In this document: positions 58,300-64,000 of the stretch, one piece after another
Layout of the letters: each line of letters opens with the position of its first letter
Position numbering within the stretch: position 1 is the first letter of the stretch
DNA from: Apodemus sylvaticus
Taxonomy: Eukaryota; Chordata; Mammalia; Rodentia; Muridae
NCBI RefSeq assembly: GCF_947179515.1
Contig: NC_067492.1
Coordinates: 14,073,416-14,137,415, forward strand
Reading direction: 5' to 3'
Length of the DNA: 64,000 nucleotides
The notes under the pieces: model-generated
Told to the model about the DNA's origin: nothing
Database searches by the model: none
The model's input: the letters and a program-made list of their open reading frames with translations, nothing else
Made by a program: the position numbers and the translations under genes

Positions 58300-60690
58300 C
58301 CGACTCAAAATGCCAACTTCAAGCATCAGATCTGCCAACCTAAAGAACGTAGCCTTTGATGATAGATATTTTCTAAGAATGAACATCAAAATTAGTAGAA
58401 TACATGGTTGCCTAGATAGCCTCTGTATCCTGTCCATTTCCCAACAACACTCTCATAGGAAAGCTTGCATGTGCTCAACCAGAAAGGTACAGGACTTCAG
58501 ATTGCTTCCAGAGCCACCCCTGTTTTGAAAACTCCCATCCAAATGTAGCCTTCCATAGAGGCAGGCTCCGACAATCCATTTGACTTGCAAACCAACCCAT
58601 TCCCCTCCTTGCAACCCCCAATAAATCCCTAGCAAATTAACTCCTACAAATTCCCAACAATTGATTCCTCCAAAGGCCTTGAATAGTACAGGCCCGGCTA
58701 GCATACATGCAAATATTTTATGTAGACACTGAGATGTAAACATCTTCGTAGCCCTTGGGAGTTCTGCTAATGCACAGGTTGTTCTCAAGCCTTCGTTACA
58801 AAAAGCCTCCATTGCAAAAGCAAATGGAAAAAAAAAAAGAGCAAAGCTCTGTAGACTGAATATTTGTTTACAGGCTATACCAGTGTGAGAGAGTGTTCCA
58901 GAAAAGCTATACAAAGTACACACTGCCCCTTCACTCTGCAGAAGGGAATGTGCTCATCTGACACAGTGACTTTGATGGTGTGTTCCAGAACTTGTTACCA
59001 CAAATTCTTTTGCTACACACAGAATCTCATGTGTGGAAGACCTCAGGTTCTTTGTTTCCTGGTGACTCTCAAATGAAGGCAAGGAGTGCATTCTCAGGTG
59101 TGTGGACATATTTGCAGAATTCAGCAGTGCCAGGGATCCGAGGGAGAGGCACATAGTGAAATCCGCCAATCTGCCATGCTAAATGAACACCATCAGGCCA
59201 GCAACAGATAACACCCAAATTGCGAAGCCCCTCTTGGGTGACATGGAGGAGCAGAAAGAATAAGATTTAACTGTCCAGTGGCAGCCAAGGACTCAGAGAG
59301 CATCTCTGAGATGACCCCAGACATTTCCTGTTGCACTGAAGGAATCCAAGTAAAACACCTCCAAATGTAACTCAGATCGCGGCCAGAAGACACAGTTTTC
59401 TAGAAAGGTCCCTGAAGCCCCTGGCAGAGTTGCTTTTTCTGTGAGAGAAAGTGCAGAACATCTGGATTGGAGGTGGAAAGCTGGGTGGGATTTTTTTTTT
59501 TTTTTTTTTAAGGACAGAAGACTAGAGCTTAAGCCTATTCTTAAGCTGAAGCAGTACGAGATAGCGATTCACAACCATTCTGAGGCATGCAAAGCAATGC
59601 TTGGTCTCAGAATGTGAAGCCAGGCAAGGTTTTAATTTAACCAGGGTTGGAGAGCAAAACAACTGACCTCTGTAAGCTGTCAGGGCTGTCTGCACATTAA
59701 AGATTGTTCTAGACTTTCTCTCAGAATAAAATAAGGTACCTTTTTCTATTTTCCTCATGTCTGAGGATTTTTGCCATAGACAACCCATGAGTTCCATGAC
59801 AGAATTCCGTGTGGTTTTAGAAGACAAGCAATATGATAATTAGGATCATTTCACCTTGTGGGGAGAGAGGTGGAGATACTCCTAGTGGGAAGAGGGGAAA
59901 GGCACATCTTGAAGCATTCCATTTGTGCCCGCCCACAATGCTCTTGAGCAATTCTCATTGGATGGAGGGGAAAGTCTGGTGGATTAGGCTTTACATATTC
60001 ATGAAAGATGTCCCTGGCCATCTCCCCTTGAGTTGCCCACAATGTGTACCTCACTCAACACAGCTCACTGTCTAGTTCTTTTATGGATGGAGATTTTTCT
60101 TTTGTGATGAAAATCCGATCTGGGTATCCATTCTTTCATGAGTTACTTTGATATGGCCCAACAGAAGAGCCACTGAAATAAGCATCTTCCGAATATCATA
60201 ATTCTTCTACATTGGGCCTACCATTGTAATTTTACAACTGGTCCACCTCAATGCCAGAGCTGAAGGACTTATGAAGTGTCCACAAGAGGTAAAAGGAGAT
60301 ATTTAGCAGGTGTTAATTTGAAACATCTTACATTTCACCTTTTTAACCTCTGTTATAGCTACATATATATTTATAAATACTGTATATACATGTATGCCTC
60401 TGTATTCACAAATGTATACTAATGTAAACCTTTAAAAATGATTGTCAGGCAGAATCAATGGCTTTGATTCTGATATAATGGGAGAAAGATGTCTTCTTTG
60501 TATAAGTGAAATACATAGCTTCCCACTCTTCTGCATAGAAAAGCTTCAGTTAGTTCACCTGTCCTTTTATCTCTTCAACTAAATGAAACTATGTGGAGAG
60601 CTGGGAGGATTTCAGGGCACACCTCAAAATCAAGCTGTTAGGATTGTTAATGGTCTACAGAATCTATAACACCTATGTCACTGGTAAATT
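58300..60690. other. Wwox: Unique intronic DNA
   Basis: No exon is recognised. A T-run of about 19 lies at 59492-59510. An AT-rich segment with possible conserved character ('caggtgttaatttgaaacatc', 'tatatatttataaatactg') lies at about 60290-60430. Confidence 0.4.
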
Positions 60691-60699
60691 CTACAAATA

Positions 60700-61335
60700 A
60701 GAAATAAAGATACCGTGGTGGGAGGCTGAAAACGCAGAGTCCCTAATATGACCATATCGAGGTAAGAAATGAACTGTTAATCTGTCATCCCAGCATGAAT
60801 TAAGAAGGCACACCTCGCCATAATTCAGCTTTCATGGGCAGCCCCCCCCTACCCGCACGGCTAGTCCTGCCATGTCGAATAGGGCGTATCCTCATTTCGC
60901 TGTGTGTGTTTTTCTTTGAGAACTCCTTGGAACAGATCATTTCTCTGGCTTGAAGATGTCAGCCTTGCTAATATTTCATTTAGGACATACTGTGGCAGAG
61001 CATCTCATTTGTTATTACTTCCATAATTAATGGTGATCGCCCAGGCACTGCCTTTACATGGAGAGAGCTCTTCTCAGTGGTCTAAGGGCTAATGAGAAAC
61101 AATAGATATTTCATTCGCCAGCAGCTTGTTGCTAGTTAGTGGGAAATGATCGCGTGTGCTGTTGCTTTAATTGCCAGAGTAAATAATTCTGCCTGGGTGT
61201 TAGTGAGCATTTTAAAGCACTTGATGCAAATATACTAGAAACAAAACAAACAAAAAAATTTTTTTAAAAATTGCATTCTATCATGCAAATATTATCTAAA
61301 TATGCATGTGCTGACTACTCAGCTACTGTATTTTA
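60700..61335. other. Candidate conserved noncoding element (enhancer-like) in Wwox intron
   Basis: About 630 bp without any repeat consensus, rich in homeodomain and SOX-type cores: 'ccataattcagctttcatgg', 'gttattacttccataattaatgg', 'gaaacaatagatatttc', 'gctttaattgccagag'. Perfect POU octamers ATGCAAAT lie at 61224-61231 and 61283-61290. A spaced inverted MARE-like pair, TGCTGACTACTCAGCT, lies at 61309-61324. Regulatory role and conservation are inferences. Confidence 0.55.
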
Positions 61336-62084
61336 GGAAATACAATTAAACTGCCTTTCTCTTCCCCTATGTAGACTGTAAATAACTGTAGATCTTTCTC
61401 TTGTTTCCTTATGTAAATATATGTAAATACTAACACACTAAGCATGTTGATATTCTAGGCGATTTCAGGTACTTTTATAATCTAAAGGCATGGACTTGAA
61501 CTTGTTTGTTAAGAGGGGGGAAAGGAGAAAGCTCTCTCAGACTCTTTAAAGTTGAATAGAAATTAAAGATTGTTCCTAGACTGGTGTGGTGTCTTTTGTT
61601 TGCTTTATCCATGGTGAATGGACTCCTAACCTGGCTTCTCATTTTGCAGGTAGGAACTGCTGAGCACAGACAACATCCCTGCCCCCTGCAAACCATACCT
61701 GAGTTATTTAGAATCCATTTTCATACACTTTTCTTGGGTGTATAAGAATAATTCTAGAACCATAGGTAGGTTTCTTTGATTGTCTTCATTTGCCAATAAA
61801 ACAAATAAACAAACAAACACAATTCTTTTTGTTTACGTATTAGATGCCAATCCCAGTCTTAAAATCCTATAAGAGTACTACCCATTTCAAAGATTTAGAA
61901 CCTGAGTCTGGCTACTTGTCTGAAATTAAGACTGGCTACTTGTGTGAAAGAACAAAAATGATAAAATTCCACCAAAATTCTGATTTCCTTTCCTTGCATA
62001 TATAAGATCTATGAACTCATTCTGAAAAGCCTATAAATAACATAGGTACCCTACAGTCTCTGTTGCAAAAGATCAAGTTCAACA

Positions 62085-62222
62085 CTGTTTTTGCAAAAGA
62101 AGTCATGAGCAGTATGCACAGAAGTGAACATAGCTGTGTGTCAATAAAACTTTATTTAGACAATCAGTCAATGGGCCAGATTTGGCCTACAGGCAAAAAT
62201 TTGCCAACTTCTGCTCCACACA
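62085..62222. mobile_element. Ancient hAT-Charlie-type nonautonomous DNA transposon relic
   Basis: 'catagctgtgtgtcaataaaactttatttagacaatcag' and 'gggccagatttggcctacaggcaaaaatttgccaacttctgc' match the conserved end of a common mammalian element (GCTGTGTTCCAATAAAACTTTATTTAC ... GGCCAGATTTGGCC ... TTTGCCAACCCCTG). One half only. The family name is uncertain. Confidence 0.65.
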
Positions 62223-62579
62223 TTATCAAAACTCAGTTCCTCCTCAACAGAACATTAAGAGTTCCTTCTGAGTATGTCTGTATCTGTATTGAATGATCTG
62301 GGGAAATACTTTGATCAACTGAAAACACTCTAATCTGGTTCCTGGAAGCACCAACACTCTTGGAGAAGTCATGGGATAATGAGATGAGCAGAATTGAAAT
62401 CCCCTGAGTTTATAAATCAAGCTATCTGTCTCAGACAAATGATACTGCCAGGTTTCAATTTGGTTATCTTTTATTTTTATAAATGGGGATGGAGTAGGAA
62501 AGTTAAGAAAGACAAAGCAGAAAGAGAGAGGGGGTAAAAAAAAAAAAAAGAAAAGAAACTGAACAACTCTCAAGCTTTA

Positions 62580-62960
62580 ACGAGAGGAAAGAGGCCATTA
62601 CTTCAGGTATCTATGGCAACCGAGCAGGCTGCTCACTTCTTTAATGGTTGGCAAACAGCATTAGTGTTTGAAGATGTTTTGCCCAAGTATGATGCTACGG
62701 TGTAAATGCATTAATTGACAGTTTCCTTTGGGACTTCTTTTATTGAAGTTTTCAAGCCTAATTTGACGGCACGCGGAACTCTGGAGCCCTTGAAGAAGGC
62801 TGTAATGTTAGGTCTTTGGAACGCAGAGCCAGCATTGGTATAGCGTACACATAGAGTCGACTCTCCCTGCTGTCTCACAGCACAAGTGCAGACACAGCCT
62901 TCGCTGCTTGTGCTTTTCCACAGCAAAGACCTTGAGTATTTCTCTTGAGTGTGGAGAGGC
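62580..62960. other. Candidate conserved noncoding element
   Basis: Repeat-free block with 'ctatggcaaccgagcagg' (RFX/X-box-like), 'taaatgcattaattgacag', 'cttttattgaag' and 'gacggcacgcggaac'. Inference only. Confidence 0.4.
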
Positions 62961-63637
62961 CAGTTCTAACCTCCCCCAAGTGGGAATCTATAGAACTCTG
63001 TGCCCTGGGAGGGACGGGAAGAGAGAGAAGATCAGGTATCTGCTCAGAGTATGGATCTGTATGAAACTAAAGTCAGAAAAAATATATATTCTGGCAGCTG
63101 TGTGACAAACCACTATACTTTAGACTCTTCCTCTCTGAAGGATATGATAATAAACCTGTGATGGGATCTTGTGATGATGTTGGTCTTTTCCTGGGTTAGA
63201 CAGCAGACACAAGTTCTTAGGTAGTACTGCTTATTCTGGATTGAAAGAAGGAATCAGGCAGATCAAAGTGTCTCTGTCTGTTCTTCATTTAAGAGACTTA
63301 ACAGACAGGGGGAAAACAGTTCTACCCAGTAGCAGTCACCCTTCTCCCAAATCTTCTTCAGCATCTCTGGGCATCGTGCTGACTGTGAACTCCCCTGATG
63401 GGCACCTCACCGTGGGACTGAGGGAGCTCATATTCATGCCCCCAGGACACCAGCATTTGAACATCCACTAAGTGCTGTAAAACTCAAGGCAATCCCTGCA
63501 CCAGCCTTTAACAAACATCTTCTACATCTTCAAATATCTCTCTTCAAAGACAGCCAGAGAGATGCACATGGATGGTGGTACCGTTGAGCGACTGAGTACC
63601 AAAATGGTTAAGTGATGTAAAAGTGTAGAGTATACCA

Positions 63638-63812
63638 AAGCTAGAGAGATGGCTCAAGAGTTTAGAGCACTTCCTGCTGTTTCAGAGGACCACAACTTAG
63701 TTCCCATCACCCCATTAAGGACCTCACAGATGCCTGTATGCTCAGCTCTAAGAAGTCTGAGGCTTTCTTCTGGCCCATGTGCAAACACACACAATAAATA
63801 CTTATTTAGTGT
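63638..63812 (+). repeat. B2/B3-family SINE
   Basis: 'agctagagagatggctcaagagtttagagcacttcctgctgtttcagaggaccacaacttagttcccatcacc' head and body, 'cttctggcccatgtgcaaacacacacaataaata' tail. Confidence 0.85.
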
Positions 63813-63854
63813 ATTTGTGTGTTAGTAGATGATGGTTGCTGCAGCATTCTTTTG

Positions 63855-63985
63855 TTCCTAGTTTTGTACATGTGTGTCTACATGGTGTACACACGAATGC
63901 ATTCACATGTATGTGTTTGTATACACATACATGTTTGTGTCCGTGTACATGCATGTGTGTTGGTGTGTACACATGGCTATGTGTT
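63855..63985. repeat. Degenerate TG/CA/TACA-rich sequence
   Basis: Alternating 'tgtgtgtctacatggtgtacacacg', 'gtatacacatacatg' and 'gtgtacatgcatgtgtgttggtgtgtacac' with several short palindromes (tgtaca, gtacac, acatgt). Confidence 0.8.
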
Positions 63986-64000
63986 TGGTGCAAAGATAAT

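Larger units (their letters stand above)
52907..64000 (-). other. Wwox: Distal part of Wwox last intron (runs off the window)
   Basis: All DNA upstream of the terminal exon on the minus strand is intronic if the exon call is right. In human and mouse this last intron is several hundred kilobases and covers the common fragile site FRA16D (human) / Fra8E1 (mouse). No further exon with WWOX homology is seen here. The segment is poorer in SINEs than 31-48 kb and contains several repeat-free blocks annotated separately, a TC/TG microsatellite, a MIR and a hAT-type relic. Confidence 0.85.

Noticed and set aside
58453..58923. 156-codon minus-strand frame in the Wwox intron, same strand as the gene, considered as an alternative exon
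   Set aside because: It resembles no part of WWOX, and I could not recognise a protein domain or a convincing acceptor/donor pair. Left as chance open sequence.

Overview
The window is nuclear DNA from a rodent, most likely genus Mus. It carries young B1 and B2 SINEs of mouse type, many old B3 and B4 copies, murine-type L1 3' UTRs and ORR1/MaLR LTRs, very dense CA/GA microsatellites, and no clean rat-style ID element. It holds almost no coding sequence. No bacterial operon, phage, CRISPR array, rRNA or intact tRNA gene is visible.

The one gene I can support is on the minus strand at about 51.8-64 kb. It is the terminal exon of Wwox (WW domain-containing oxidoreductase), with its splice acceptor, the last 62 codons, a 3' UTR of roughly 0.9 kb and poly(A) signals. 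Everything to the right (52.9-64 kb) is then the distal end of the very large last intron. Everything to the left (1-51.7 kb) is intergenic DNA downstream of Wwox. In human and mouse the next gene on that side is Maf, in convergent orientation; this is known synteny and is not visible here.

Layout: 1-14 kb, unique DNA with scattered MIR/MaLR relics, two LTR-like elements, an antisense L1 3' end and several microsatellites. 13.9-14.6 kb, a long polypurine tract and a GGA repeat. 15-30 kb, unique DNA interrupted by MaLR LTRs, a pair of antisense B3 elements beside a large compound microsatellite, an L1 3' UTR containing a 250 bp polypurine tract, an ORR1 LTR and an ancient L1 fragment. 31-36 kb, two long repeat-free blocks that look like conserved noncoding DNA, separated by B1/B2/B3 copies and a GGAT repeat. 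36-48 kb, SINE-rich DNA with a second antisense L1 3' UTR and an unusual alternating GC/AC Z-DNA-type tract. 49-52 kb, MIR relics and the Wwox 3' end. 53-64 kb, intron with several more conserved-looking blocks, one of which has two perfect POU octamers and a spaced MARE-like site.

The window therefore reads as one protein-coding exon in a regulatory and repeat landscape. Repeat names come from recognising consensus motifs by eye, and boundaries are approximate (about 10-50 bp). Claims of conservation are inferences from sequence character, because no alignment could be run.
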